Shown here piece after piece: positions 13,770 to 24,820 of a stretch of DNA of 64,000 nt (its first letter is position 1; every line of letters begins with the position of its first letter). Position numbers and translations under genes: made by a program. Below the pieces are notes generated by a model. That model searched no databases. It was not told the DNA's origin and worked only from the letters and a program-made list of their open reading frames with translations. Source of the stretch: Gymnopilus junonius (taxonomy: Eukaryota; Basidiomycota; Agaricomycetes; Agaricales; Galerinaceae); assembly GCA_015501075.1 (NCBI GenBank), contig JADNYJ010000057.1, forward strand, positions 162,176 through 226,175, given 5' to 3'.

Positions 13770-16164
13770 TCAAAGCTTTGACTTGACATTGTCTGCAGCA
13801 GGATTTCTACCAGCGAGCTCCTGCTTAGCCCGGTCTCGAAGTTCACGCCGAAGTATTTTGCCCGCAGCGCTGAAGGGACAAGGTAAGCTGCAAGCTGACA
13901 GAGTTGTAGGGTATGGCTGACCTTTTGGGTATAACCTCAATCACTACAACACCTACAACACCGAAAACGTACACTTAGGAATGCAGATACGTAGATGAAG
14001 ACTGATACGAACCGCCTCTCAGGAATTTATGCCTTGCGACTTTGCCTTCGATCCATTTCTTCACGCTATTAGCAAATGCGATCTTTTGGTCTTCTGTCTT
14101 GACCTTCTCCGGATTTGCATGGACGACATATGCTCTATCGAGAAGATGAGAGAAGCGTAGATGATGTTCTATAGTCAACCACGTACCTCGGCAGTTCAGT
14201 GGCCTCCTTGACACTATCCACGCCAATGACGGCAGTATCGGCAACATCAGGATGTGTCAATAGCACGCTTTCAAGTTCAGCAGGTGGTACTGCAGACATC
14301 AACTCAGTCTCATGTTGAAGTCAAATCTGCCGAGCAATGACAAACCTTGGAAACCTTTATACTTGATCAGCTCCTTCCGTCGATCGACAATTTTGTAATA
14401 TCCCTCGGAGTCTCGTATCGCAATATCACCTGTCTTGAACCATCCATCTGGCGTGATTGCGTCCTTGGTCGCTGTGGGGTTGTTCAAATATCCCTGCAAA
14501 GAATAATATCACCTCCCTGTCTTGATAAGTGTAGGATTTCAAGGTGTCATACCTTCATGATAGTAGGCCCTCTAATCCATATTTCTCCTGGTTGACCTTC
14601 TGCTGCATCGATATTGCCGTCGCCTTCCCCGTCTACAACCAGTCGGGCCTCGAGGTTCGGGAGAAGGAGTCCAATGCTTCCGACCTTTCGTTCCGCCGCT
14701 TCGACAGGGATAAGATGCGTAGTGGGGGATGTTTCAGTGAGGCCGTAACCTTCAAGGAGTCATTTACTGGGTCATGTCGAGAAGTAAAATCATACCTTGC
14801 AAAATTTTAACAGGGTTCCTTCCTTTCCGCCTCTCCATAAGTCTGTTCGTAACCTGGTGACTGCAATGAGATCAACAGGTTTCAAATATATATACGAAAA
14901 GATCGACCTGTTGTGCTAAAGCAGCACCTAAAGGCGCGGCTCCCGAGAAGAGGATGCGGAGTGTAGCCAAATCGTATTGGTCCACAGCTACGGCGCACAT
15001 GAAAACACTGCCAATAATGCGAAGCGGAGACCCCTACCTTGATGACGAGAAAGGACGACCAGTACGGGGGGGACGATGAGGGAGCAAGTAATTTTGTATC
15101 TCTCAACATTGGCGCAAAATTTCACAGGGTCAAAGCGCGCCATGACTACCACCGGAATACCAGAAAAGAAGGGAAAATGAAGGAGCTTGACAGCACCTAA
15201 AAGGAAATTCAGGACTTCGACTTATGTGGCATACAGGCAAGAAAACGCACCGTAAATGTGATAGAATGGCAGAATACCGAGCATACTGTCCTCCCCTTGC
15301 TTTAGCGCAGGGAATCCAACTTTCACGATTTCTAAGACAGACGTGATATTCTTATGAGTAGTCTGCAGCAGAAATCAGTAATTATATATGATTTCGTACT
15401 GGTATAAATTACCTCGACACCCTTTGGTTTTCCGGTGGTACCAGAACTATAACATAAGTACACTGTCTCGTTCGCAAGTTTTCCTTCGAACTTCTCTTCG
15501 TCTTTCAGACTTCCAAATTGCAACAAATCGGCTACAGTGAGAAGACCAGCTAATTCTGGTTTTATGATGATGGAAGGTCCTCCAGCCCAATATAACGAAT
15601 TAGTCATTACAACGATGCGCTTGTCAGCTTCGGCCTTGTTTAGACCTAGGTCTTTGAGTGTTTGCCGTACAACGGGGACATTATCTTCGCTGGCAAAGAT
15701 GACCTTCGCCCCACTGTCCTGGTACTGGAACGCAAGCTCGCGTGCGTTGTACGCACTATTGGCAAGGGTGGATCGCAAACCGGCGGCGCCTGATAGAGTT
15801 TAATAGAGAGTAACGGAATCCCATTTGAAGATTAATCAAATTTTACACGACCGTGCCATATAAGCCACTAACCTGCACCAAAAAGAACCACTGGCCAAGT
15901 CAATGAATTCGGTGAGTAGATCAAAATAGTATCGCCACGCCTGAGGGACAGGCGGGTCTTCAGTCCGTTCCCTAATGAGAATGCAAATTTTTTGAGTTGG
16001 GTGCGAGTAATCGTTGTCCCTGTCGCAGCATCAATAAAGGCTGGTGTTGACGCAGGAAAGCCGCCAACATCAGTTGCATCTTTGGAAGAGAAGAGGTGAG
16101 AAAACACAGAGGTGTCGGAAAGCGTTTGGGTAGGGAAGGGGGAGGTGTAGATTTTGGGCGCCAT
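13770..16164 (-). CDS. 4-coumarate:CoA-ligase-like acyl-CoA synthetase, probably peroxisomal
   Basis: ANL-superfamily enzyme: adenylates a carboxylic acid and transfers it to CoA. Twelve exons (16164-15873, 15789-15413, 15362-15251, 15196-15038, 14987-14908, 14853-14796, 14749-14553, 14493-14346, 14289-14187, 14134-14013, 13952-13922, 13869-13770) sum exactly to 592 residues. Signature motifs: AMP-binding loop [39 protein letters not shown], the DGWFKTGD hinge region and the catalytic-lysine block [13 protein letters not shown]. The last residues are KSKL: a C-terminal SKL is the canonical PTS1 signal, so the enzyme probably works in peroxisomes, as many fungal 4CL-like proteins do. The true substrate (phenylpropanoid, medium-chain or other) cannot be read from the sequence. 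Confidence 0.92.
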
Positions 16165-19090
16165 ATCAAGGAGAAGGAAAAGAGGGGGTCAACGAAAGGA
16201 ATAGTTGCAATATCCCCAAGTACCGGCTTTTATGAGCCAAGGAGGGCTTGGACGACCCCATCGTCCCTGGCAAGTTGCTTATGCGGGGCGCATGTGGGGA
16301 ATACCCCGGACCGATCAATAACCGGCGCGTACAGACGCGATCATCAATCATTTCGCCCCTAAGTCGATGCGAAGAAAGTTTAAAAAACTAAACATGTGTC
16401 CACATCATCGTCCGTTTTGGCACCATACATATCAAGGAATGCTTCAGCACTCAAATTATATGAAATGCCCTCACATAGTGCCCTTGTTGCAATTCAGGTT
16501 GCTTTACAAAATGTAAACAATAAAATTCTGCGGGTTAATGCAAAACCGCTCAGTCCGAGGACTCCGACGGTTTCGTACTTCGCGACGCAAAGTGCACTTC
16601 GTGACGCCGTCCCATGGAGTCAGCATAAAAAATTGAGGCAGGTATAGATTTGTGTAATGCTGTACATATTCAACCTTATTGGTGTGGTAATACATAGCAT
16701 ACAATTGGTCATTGTAGGTCTCTAGCTATTCCTTAAAGGGACAGCTAGTGGTAATCATCAATCACCTGGTACTTCAATTCATTCAATAGCGCCATCCACC
16801 CCTGTGCCTCCTGCCTCCTACCCCCTGGTGCAGACGCGATAAGATCCAGAAATTTTACCTCCCGATCCATTCTCACAGATTTTCACCCATCCCCGAATTA
16901 TTTTTATTTGCATAGCGATCGCAGACTGACGCCGCCATTAACGACATCCGCAGAGGTCTTTTCAGTTTTTACAACGTTAAATGTGCCTCCCTCACTGTTG
17001 ACACCTGTCCCCTTTGCAATTCCGCCCTGTCCTGTACTTCTGCTAAGAGCAGTGGTAGCACCGACGGCTCTCCTTGAAGCCAAGCCCGAGGCCTTCTCTG
17101 GTCTTCTGCGAAGGCGACGACATCGGTCTGAATTCTGATTGTTTTGGAGATGTGGAAACAGAAGCCAGAGGGTCCTGGTTATATCGGACGATTATACATA
17201 CTGTCCTTTGGTAATGGCATTGGATACAAGAACCTTCCGCCATGAGATCTAATAATATAACTACAAATACAATCACTAACATGGCAACTAAACAACTAAA
17301 CTAACCAAATAGTCCCTCGTTTATTAGAGCTTTTGCAAATTGGTGTTCCCGTGAAAATCTAGGAACCATGGCGCCAGGAATGGATAAGATATGTGCGTCT
17401 GCGGCCAAAAGAAAAACTCAAGGGTTTGATTTAGTTTCATAATTACGCCTTTTTGTTGAGGTTATTAAAGATTGGAGGAACACCTTTTCCGACCTTATAA
17501 GAGCAACAATTAAATGATAACGACGACCTTTCTACGCCCAACGTCACGAATTAACATATACCACTAACTCACGGGCGCTTATTCTGCACATTAGGAACAA
17601 CTATTGTTGAGACCACTCAAGAAAGTATCAATGGTGTTTATTGGCTGGAGTTCAATTCAGTTCCATTAGATCCGCACAATTTATTTTGAAGAATATTCCG
17701 TTCTCTGAGTGAAGGAAGGCGAACAGGACGACTGACTTAAATCAGGCGAAATCTACTAAATGGACGAGTAGGTGACCGTTCAGTCTTCTGGCTTCTCTGA
17801 CGACATTTAATTGCGGTAATGGGGAAACCGTACTGGAGACTAAACTTCCCTTGCGATGCGCTGCAGAATCCAGTCCGAATCGGTGTAGAATTTCATCAAC
17901 GTAGGGATCTACATTCTGCTCAAGCCAAGTCTAAATACTGATCACGTAACGTAGTGTAATGCTTGCGTCGTTTCGAAAGAAACCCTGGAGGAAATCTGCT
18001 TCTCGGAGGCGGATGGCCATTTGTCATGGGCTTCTGTACACTTTTATTGAAATCCGCACTACTTACGCCAACCAGGTGCATTTGATTCTATATGATTTCT
18101 TTGCGGAACTCCGGAATTAGACTGGAGCGCTTGCCGACGGACCCAGATACTTATGAATAGAATTTGGGTTCCCTTTGGCATTGAAGTAACTTAACTGCTA
18201 AGCAGGATGACTTCCTCAACGGCAATTCAAAGAGATAAACAGGTTGTGAATATCTTTAGCATGTAATGCGTGCACACAAAGAGAGCGGATGAATTACTTA
18301 CGTGTAGGCATTTGATTGACATGGAACCTCCGTCCTGCAATCTAAACATATCTAGAAGGTTTAAAGAGTTCCCCCTTCGTGTTTCCAGAAATTGGGAAGA
18401 AGGATGATTAACGGCTTATGCCCTTTGCCTACTGATGAAGGCTTCGGTTGCTCGATCGCTCTACTCGCGGTGTTCATGAGCACAGTCCCAGAGGGCGGCG
18501 AGAAGGGGTCAAAATCTCTGCTGGAACTTGGTCCTGTGCAGTGTGAGGTGCTCTTGTCGCGAGCGCGGCGTGTCCAGTCGTCCAGCTAGGTAATATGAGG
18601 GTAGGCCAACGGAAAAAATGGCAGAGTAAGGCTTCAGGTAGATCCAAAGGAATCTACGTCGTTAGCAACGGCGTCGGTATGAGTAACACTGGCGAAGCAA
18701 CGTAGTGGCCTTGTTATTGGAAAGAGTCAAGGCAAGGTTGCCTCCGCTAATGGATCTAATACTGGTGCAGGAGGTTAGGTCGGTGCAACTGGGGAAAAAT
18801 TCCAACGGATGATTTTGTGAAAGGCAGGAAACATCGTAGTCATAGACAGTTGATATAGAGCTTGAACTTGGTAAGGATGCTTTCTCTAAAATGAGAAATG
18901 GGCAAGAATGGCAACCCTTTGGTTCAGCTGTTGTTGCCAAGCAACATTATTTCTGGACACTGCCACCGTATTGTGTGCACTCTTACTCCCTGCCTCGACA
19001 ATCGCCACTACTTTCTTTTGCACAACAATTTTCTTTGATTTTTGAATTCTTTAAGACTCTTGTAAGCGTCTTTCACGACTAGCTTCAACA
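16165..19090. other. 2.9 kb spacer at the divergent strand switch
   Basis: Genes left of this point run leftward and those to the right run rightward, so both promoters lie here. No gene could be supported. The longest candidates (17043-17282 minus, 18392-18589 plus, 18662-18940 minus) have no splice partners or motifs. The last is rich in Cys and Ser and could be a small protein, but nothing else supports it. A non-coding RNA or an eroded gene is possible. Confidence 0.45.
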
Positions 19091-20034
19091 ATGGCCTCCC
19101 TTCTCGAAAGAATGAACATTGCACCCAACTCCCTCGGCCCAATTCGATCCAAACCCAACTCGGCTCGAGGAGCGGCGGCTCCTTATGTGCGTTGACCTCT
19201 TATGCCTTCAAAGTGGACAGTAGTATGAACTCCATCCTTCAGAACCGTTCAAATCGTACACCCAAAGGCGACGTTGATTCACAGTGGTCGCATGACCTTT
19301 TCGAATCCCACAATTCCCTCTCTGCGCGTCTAAACCTCCCCCAGTCCGCGCCGAAGGCAAACTTGAATCCAATAGCTCAAAAGGCTATCCGTGAAGCAAC
19401 TTCTGCTACGCGTTCAGATTCTTCTTTGTCCATCAAAGGCGCTGGGTCGGCTGGGAACGTTGTCGAAGTGTCTGGGTTGGTGGGCGGCACCACTGCGGAA
19501 GACGTGGCGGCAATTTTCAAGCGCTGTGGGCAAATTACAGACCAAAAGTCTGTGTCGGCCAACAAGAACGATCCTAAGATCCGAATTACTTTCAAGACCG
19601 CAGTATCTGCGACCTCCGCTGTGCAAAAATTCCACAATCAACCTGCAGACGGCAAAATCTTATCAGTCAAAATTGTTGGTACTTCGTCTATGGGAACTTC
19701 CCTTGGTGGTCGACTGGGCGGTGCTGATGGACTAGGTTTGGTAAGAGAGGAAGGCAGTGTGGATGTTCTGATGGAAACAGACGAGCCTACTTCGTGAGTC
19801 ATGACTTCCTGGTACGGGACTCAGCGCTCAGTTAGTCACTTACCTTTTACTTGTAGGAAACTACGATCTGATGAACTACTGAAAACGGACCCTCGTGCGC
19901 AGGTTCTACTTGCTCCACCTGGCGCAGAAGGCACGAATGCGACACGAGGAGGAGGAGGTCGACGCGGTCGTGGTAGAGGAAACAGACGCGGTGGAAGACG
20001 TGGAGGTATTGCTGCGCGCATGGACCTTGATTAA
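19091..20034 (+). CDS. RRM and RGG-tail RNA-binding protein, Yra1/ALYREF-like
   Basis: Three exons, 19091-19186, 19243-19793 and 19857-20034, make 274 residues. The N terminus begins MASLLERMN and carries a Ser/Asn-rich region. A single RRM fold occupies about residues 104-178: VVEVSGLVGGTTAEDVAAIF is the first strand and helix, IRITFKT the RNP1-like strand (poorly conserved), and ILSVKIVG the last strand. The C terminus is an RGG box (GGGGRRGRGRGNRRGGRRGG) ending in MDLD. This layout resembles mRNA-export adaptors such as Yra1/ALYREF, but the RRM is degenerate and the terminal UAP56-binding motif is unclear, so only nuclear RNA binding is inferred. It starts the rightward gene run. Confidence 0.8.
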
Positions 20035-20518
20035 ACCCTATCCCTTTATTCTTGTATTCTTCGTCTTTCTCTCTTATATGTTTGTATTTTCTTTATGGTA
20101 TCTTTGCTAATTCTGGTTCTCAAATCGTCCCAACTCGTCAACCCATGGTATCGTTACTTAGCCGTTGTAGTCCTATATGTTTGTTGTTTGACTCTTCTCA
20201 CCTTTGGCGAAGAAGAATTCTTCTTGGGCATCCTTTATATATGTCATGTGTGGTCTATGTCCCTCCTATCTTTTGAAAGCCTATTTGAGGGACATCATCC
20301 AATAGATAAAGAGATTTGTCTGGGAATTGCGAATCCGTGCCTTTTTTAGCCTGGCTGTGCCAAGGAATCCACATCAAAGTTTAGTTCACGCGTTCACTTC
20401 ATCGTCAAGCACTTCCACCGTGCACTCCCCAGCAGTCGTTTGCCGGCACCTAGGTCTTTCTTGCTGTCCCAGTCTTTCTAGTTTTTAGCTTTGTCTTTTC
20501 CCTGTGCTCTTCACAATC
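20035..20518. other. Intergenic spacer, 3' UTR and ERV14-1 promoter
   Basis: T-rich sequence between the RRM gene and the first cornichon gene. The stretch just before base 20519 is pyrimidine-rich (CTTTCTAG, TTTTCCC), common in fungal core promoters. No other feature seen. Confidence 0.5.
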
Positions 20519-21228
20519 ATGTCTGGTGAGTTTGTTCGCTCTACCTCATGCTATCTCAAACTCCACACTAGGCGACGTGTTCACTCATTCTGTCATGCAG
20601 GCTGGATGTTTCTTTTCTCAGTGCTCTATGCCGCTGCTCTACTGTTTGGCATGGTCTTCTTCGTAAGTAGCGTCTTGCTTTCTCTGGAGGGGCTGTCTGA
20701 TGATGTTGTGCCTGTGCTCTCCAGATCATCATGTACTCGGACCTCGAGAGCGACTACATAAACCCCATTGATTTCTGCAACAAACTCAATCAAGTGCGCC
20801 CGATTTACGCTCTGGCTATGTCATTTGCTTACTTTCGACCACGCAGTTCGTCATCCCTGAATATGGCGCCCACGCGTTCCTAACTGTACTCTTCCTCGTT
20901 ACCGGAGAATGGAGTGCGTTCTTGTGGAATGTACCCCTACTTGCTTGGAATATCAACAAGTTTGTCTTTTACTGTGATACTGATCATTGGAATCTCTGAA
21001 CTGCTTTTCAGGGTTGTCAACAAATCTCACATGTACGATGCGACCGAAATCTTCCGTACTCTGCCCCAACACCAAAAGGAAGCGTATTTCAAGACCGGTT
21101 TCTACCTTTTATCATTCTTCTTCTACTTATACAAGTATGTGGCCTGTTTCTCTTTGACGCCATTCTTCGACTCAACTGTCTTGTTGCTTGCCAGGATGAT
21201 TGTAAACTTCATTGCCGAGGGCGAATAA
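20519..21228 (+). CDS. ERV14: Erv14/cornichon ER-export cargo receptor, copy 1
   Basis: Erv14 cycles in COPII vesicles and helps membrane cargo leave the ER. Six exons: 20519-20525, 20601-20662, 20725-20793, 20847-20959, 21012-21134 and 21195-21228, giving 135 residues, the usual family size. Exon 1 codes only seven bases (ATG TCT G). Visible landmarks: first span GWMFLFSVLYAAALLFGMVFF, then IIMYSDLESDYINPIDFCNKLNQFVIPE, the cornichon signature, a second span FLTVLFLVTGEWSAFL, then [15 protein letters not shown] and a last span. It is followed within 500 bp by a second copy with identical exon layout. Confidence 0.95.
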
Positions 21229-21726
21229 ACGTCTTTCGACAAGAAGGATGACGACGACGACGACGATCCAGGGACTCTCTACTCTGTATAGCTGGAACCA
21301 GAAGTAGGTAACGAGGCTTTAATATTTAGCGAATTATGGGGATAGATGTGGATAATCAATTTTGTTGTGTATCCTTCATGGGCGATTGGACGGAGCTCCT
21401 TTGAGAATTCTGATTCGAGGATACTACGATATCTTATGAGACCCAAATTCAGAACCTTGAGCTATGAAGGTCAAAGAATTTTTGAGTGAAAATTCGTGGA
21501 TTGGAATTGGAATGGTTGACGATTTCGTCAGGACTCAGCGGACCGAGAGTCCATTGGTGACTTAAACACGTGATATACAACGTCACTTGGGTGGCTGGCA
21601 AGTTCAGAAGCAAGGTCTCGGGGCGTTCATAACTTTTGCTTGACCAGATAGGCATTTGCTCTGCCCGTCCATTTACGATTCCACACGACCTTGAGGACTA
21701 TTACTTTACGTTACGAGCTATAAATC
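21229..21726. other. Spacer between the tandem ERV14 copies
   Basis: Starts with a GAC/GAT-repeat stretch just after the stop codon (21247-21270), then AT-rich sequence with no supported feature. It holds the second copy's promoter. Confidence 0.5.
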
Positions 21727-22669
21727 ATGGGTGGGGCAGGTGCGTGAAGGCCTTTCCTTGTGTGCTTTGAGTTATTGATTCGTCGCTCCTCTTTTGACTG
21801 TTTATTCTTGTCCTTTTACCTTGGCTCACTGCGCGTCCTACCAAAACTTGGTTGACTCTACGAACGACCTCCTTTCGCGTCTAATCTCATGACATACCCA
21901 TTTCGTGAACCCTTCTGTGGATGTGTCCTTGGGGAATGCGTTGTGGTCTGATTAGGTTGGCTGTTCTTGTTCGCGGTACTCATGGCTGCTGGTCTTCTGT
22001 TTTGCATGGTGTTTTTCGTGAGTTTCGCCTCCTTATTCTCGTACCTTTACTACCCCATACGCTCTGAGCACCAATTGGTGACATACTCTCAAGGCTTCCC
22101 GGCCGACAGCCACGACACCTCCTGTTTTAAACCTGCCGTCCTTCACCGATACTAATGCCTCAGTAATAGATTATTATGTTCTCGGACCTGGAATGCGACT
22201 ACATTAACCCCATAGACCTGTGTAACAAATTGAATCAAGTGGGCCTGTTTTATTGTTTTCTAAACGCATCTTACGATGATTCTCTCTGCAGTTCGTTCTT
22301 CCCGAAAATATCGCCCATGCTTTCCTAACGCTACTCTTCTTGCTGTCCGGCCAATGGATTGCTTTTTTGCTGAACTTTCCCCTTGTCTTATACAACGCAA
22401 ACAAGTATTGTCCATCTCCTCAGTCATAATACCTACCGCTAACGCTTTGCCGCTATAGAATCCGAAATAAGGCCCATATGTACGATGCAACAGAAATCTT
22501 CCGCTCATTAGGAGGTCACAAGCAAGAGACATTTATCAAGCTTGGATTCTACCTTCTTTCCTTCTTCTATTACCTGTATAGGTACGTTCGTTTTCGTGCG
22601 GTGGAGGTACCTCATGAGTGACGCTCTCCCCATAGGATGATTGTTGCGCTGATTGCGGAAAGTGAATAA
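21727..22669 (+). CDS. Erv14/cornichon ER-export cargo receptor, copy 2 (tandem paralogue)
   Basis: Same family and same six-exon layout as the gene 500 bp upstream: 21727-21739, 21956-22017, 22170-22238, 22292-22404, 22459-22581, 22636-22669, totalling 137 residues. Exons 2-6 have identical lengths in both copies (62, 69, 113, 123 and 34 bases) while the sequences have diverged clearly, so the duplication is not recent. Landmarks: [60 protein letters not shown] and [15 protein letters not shown]. Differences such as LPENIAHAF for IPEYGAHAF and [11 protein letters not shown] for TGEWSAFLWNV suggest altered cargo choice, as between Erv14 and Erv15 in yeast. The reading frame is intact. Confidence 0.93.
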
Positions 22670-23560
22670 AGGGGTTCCTACTGCGGTCGTAGTGGATGGA
22701 GAGATATATAGTTCGGTTTATTCAATCGTATATTTAGTCCCTGTTGTTTTGCATACCACCTCAATGCATTTCTAGACTTCAGATTCTGGACATAGTGCAT
22801 CTTCAATTCTTTGTTAATGTTCCCTCAATGATGTCCAACCAGATCAGACGTGTTTGCAGTCTCCAAAAGTGACGCGGAATGTATAGGGTTGAATAAGTGT
22901 ATATTAGGTAGAAATGTACGAACTACCGACCCGCCCTCTTTCGAAGAAAGTGTCGAGAGAAGACGATGGGTGCTAAGATGTCCGGTTTTTCGGGGCACGA
23001 CCTGACACTCGAACAACCGCGTGGACAATCTACTGGCGTAGACTGGGCAGCTATGAGCAACATTGGGGAAGATTATGGTCGTGTCGCCGCACGAAGGAAA
23101 ACAAATTTGCATAGGACCAGCGCTTTATACTAGCTGCCCGTGGGAAGATTAGGGCAGGTTGTGGATACTTGTTCGGTCCGACCTCGAGTCTGGGGTCAAC
23201 GCACTCTTCATGCATTTCTTCGATTCATTCCACCTTCGGACCTATGGCGGACGCCGTATACGTATAGATTCGCAGCCTGGACCCAAACAAGAGGTTGAAT
23301 AATGTTGAAGAACTTATCCAGTCTCCGAATCAAGCAGGCTCCATGTGGAACTGATAAAGATGCACTTTCGACCTGATCAAGGCTTGTGGCTCGACCAGCT
23401 CATCTGGCTTCGGATCGCGTGGATACTTCAACATAAATACTGAGTACCAAAATACGGTACTGAACCTAAAGCAGCTTGCTTACATTACAAGACACCTTTT
23501 GCCCCTCATTTCTAATCCATTTCCCGGCCTTTGACACAAATTGCAACTGAGAAGAAATCA
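22670..23560. other. Intergenic spacer, NAG-kinase promoter region
   Basis: No supported gene. A 95-codon open frame at 22825-23112 (minus) shows no motif. The first in-frame ATG of the next gene, at 23561, is preceded by an open stretch reaching 23531 with no ATG. Confidence 0.5.
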
Positions 23561-24664
23561 ATGTCGCTATATCTTTGCGTTGATTGCGGTGGAACGAAGA
23601 CAGCCGCTGCCATAACCAACGCTTCCGGCACAATCGTTGGGCGCGGTCATGGTGGTCCTTCTAATATCACCTATTTGACCCCCAAGTCCTTCATCTTGGC
23701 CATCAAAGAGGCGGTCACTACCGCTCTCGAGGCCACACTTCCAGCCTCGACATCGTCTTCGGAAAGGTTGGCGGCACAACTTCCGCCTATAGAGGACACT
23801 CCGTTCGCTGCGGCATGGTTTGGGATATCAGGCGCAGATTCACCTGTAGCTATTGCAAGGATCGCTTTACCCCTATCTGACCTTCTTGGTCTGCCTCTAG
23901 GACCCAAGTTGGTCATCGCCAATGACACACATCTCCTTGCTGCGCCCGTTAGGATGTATCCAGATGTTTCGAATGCGGTGGCTGTTATAGGTGGTACAGG
24001 CTCCATTGCGGTCAGCTTTAAAGAGGTCGGGGGGAATATTGAAGAAATGGGTCGTGTGGGCGGTTGGGGTTGGATTCTGGGTGACGAAGGAGGCGGTTAC
24101 GATGTGGGTAGAGAAACGATCCGACAGATACTTCTGGAACAGGACAAGGCTTCTGTGACTGGTGTACCGTTGCCACCCAGTACACTCATCGACAGTGTTC
24201 TACAGAGGTTTGGGGCGCAGAATGTCTTGGAGATTTTGACTGGCGTATACCTACCTGACCCCGTTCTGGGCAAGGTGGTCCCTCCTGATCAAGTTGAGGC
24301 CATCCACAACCATAATCGCGAGAAACGCATTTCCAAGCTTCCTCCACTAGTGTTCGATGCTGCGTTCAAACACGACGACCCTCTCGCACTCAACATTCTT
24401 AAGACATCTGCTGGACATCTTGTGGATGAGGTCGTCATGCTTCTAGGTGACGGCATCGAGCCGCCTACACGCGCTGTAAAAGCCGCTGAAAGCGTTATCT
24501 CTTTTGGAGGGTCTCTTGTGGGGATTGAGGCGTACAGGAAGTTGATTTTGGATGACCTGGCGGAGAGGGGACATGTTTTTCGGCATGTCTTTTTTGTGGA
24601 TGATGCTGCTGCGACTGGTGCCTCTGGTCTTGCTGCTGTGTTTAATCCTTCTTCCGGATCTTGA
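23561..24664 (+). CDS. N-acetylglucosamine kinase (BadF/BadG/BcrA/BcrD ATPase family)
   Basis: Single-exon gene of 367 residues. The family phosphorylates amino sugars such as GlcNAc, feeding cell-wall sugar salvage or catabolism. The sugar-kinase/Hsp70/actin fold is visible: phosphate-1 loop LCVDCGGTKTAAAI at residues 4-17, the phosphate-2/adenosine region IGGTGSIA, GGWGWILGDEGGGYDVGRE (NAGK-type signature), and a C-terminal adenosine-binding stretch SFGGSLVG. The start at 23561 is the first ATG in the frame and puts the phosphate-1 loop at the usual place near the N terminus. The lack of introns is unusual among its neighbours. In fungi such kinases are sometimes clustered with GlcNAc catabolic genes, but none are visible here. 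Confidence 0.92.
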   Translation: MSLYLCVDCGGTKTAAAITNASGTIVGRGHGGPSNITYLTPKSFILAIKEAVTTALEATLPASTSSSERLAAQLPPIEDTPFAAAWFGISGADSPVAIARIALPLSDLLGLPLGPKLVIANDTHLLAAPVRMYPDVSNAVAVIGGTGSIAVSFKEVGGNIEEMGRVGGWGWILGDEGGGYDVGRETIRQILLEQDKASVTGVPLPPSTLIDSVLQRFGAQNVLEILTGVYLPDPVLGKVVPPDQVEAIHNHNREKRISKLPPLVFDAAFKHDDPLALNILKTSAGHLVDEVVMLLGDGIEPPTRAVKAAESVISFGGSLVGIEAYRKLILDDLAERGHVFRHVFFVDDAAATGASGLAAVFNPSSGS

Positions 24665-24820
24665 GGTATTTAGTACTTATGATATAATTTACTGGATTGG
24701 CAGGTAGCAACATGAACTGAAATTCAACGATGGCTTGCAGTGCATCACAAGAGACCCATTCTCGGGCCGGTGTTGCGATTATAAGTTTACCTCGAACCCC
24801 ACCGTCCTTTTCGATTGGAA

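Noticed and set aside
18662..18940. Small cysteine-containing secreted protein or hydrophobin
   Set aside because: No signal peptide, and the cysteine spacing does not fit the eight-Cys hydrophobin pattern.
16165..19090. Hidden gene or biosynthetic cluster member in the 2.9 kb gap
   Set aside because: No exon chain with matching phase or known motif could be found on either strand.
23531..23560. Extended N terminus of the N-acetylglucosamine kinase
   Set aside because: The upstream in-frame stretch has no ATG; the ATG at 23561 places the phosphate-binding loop at the normal position.
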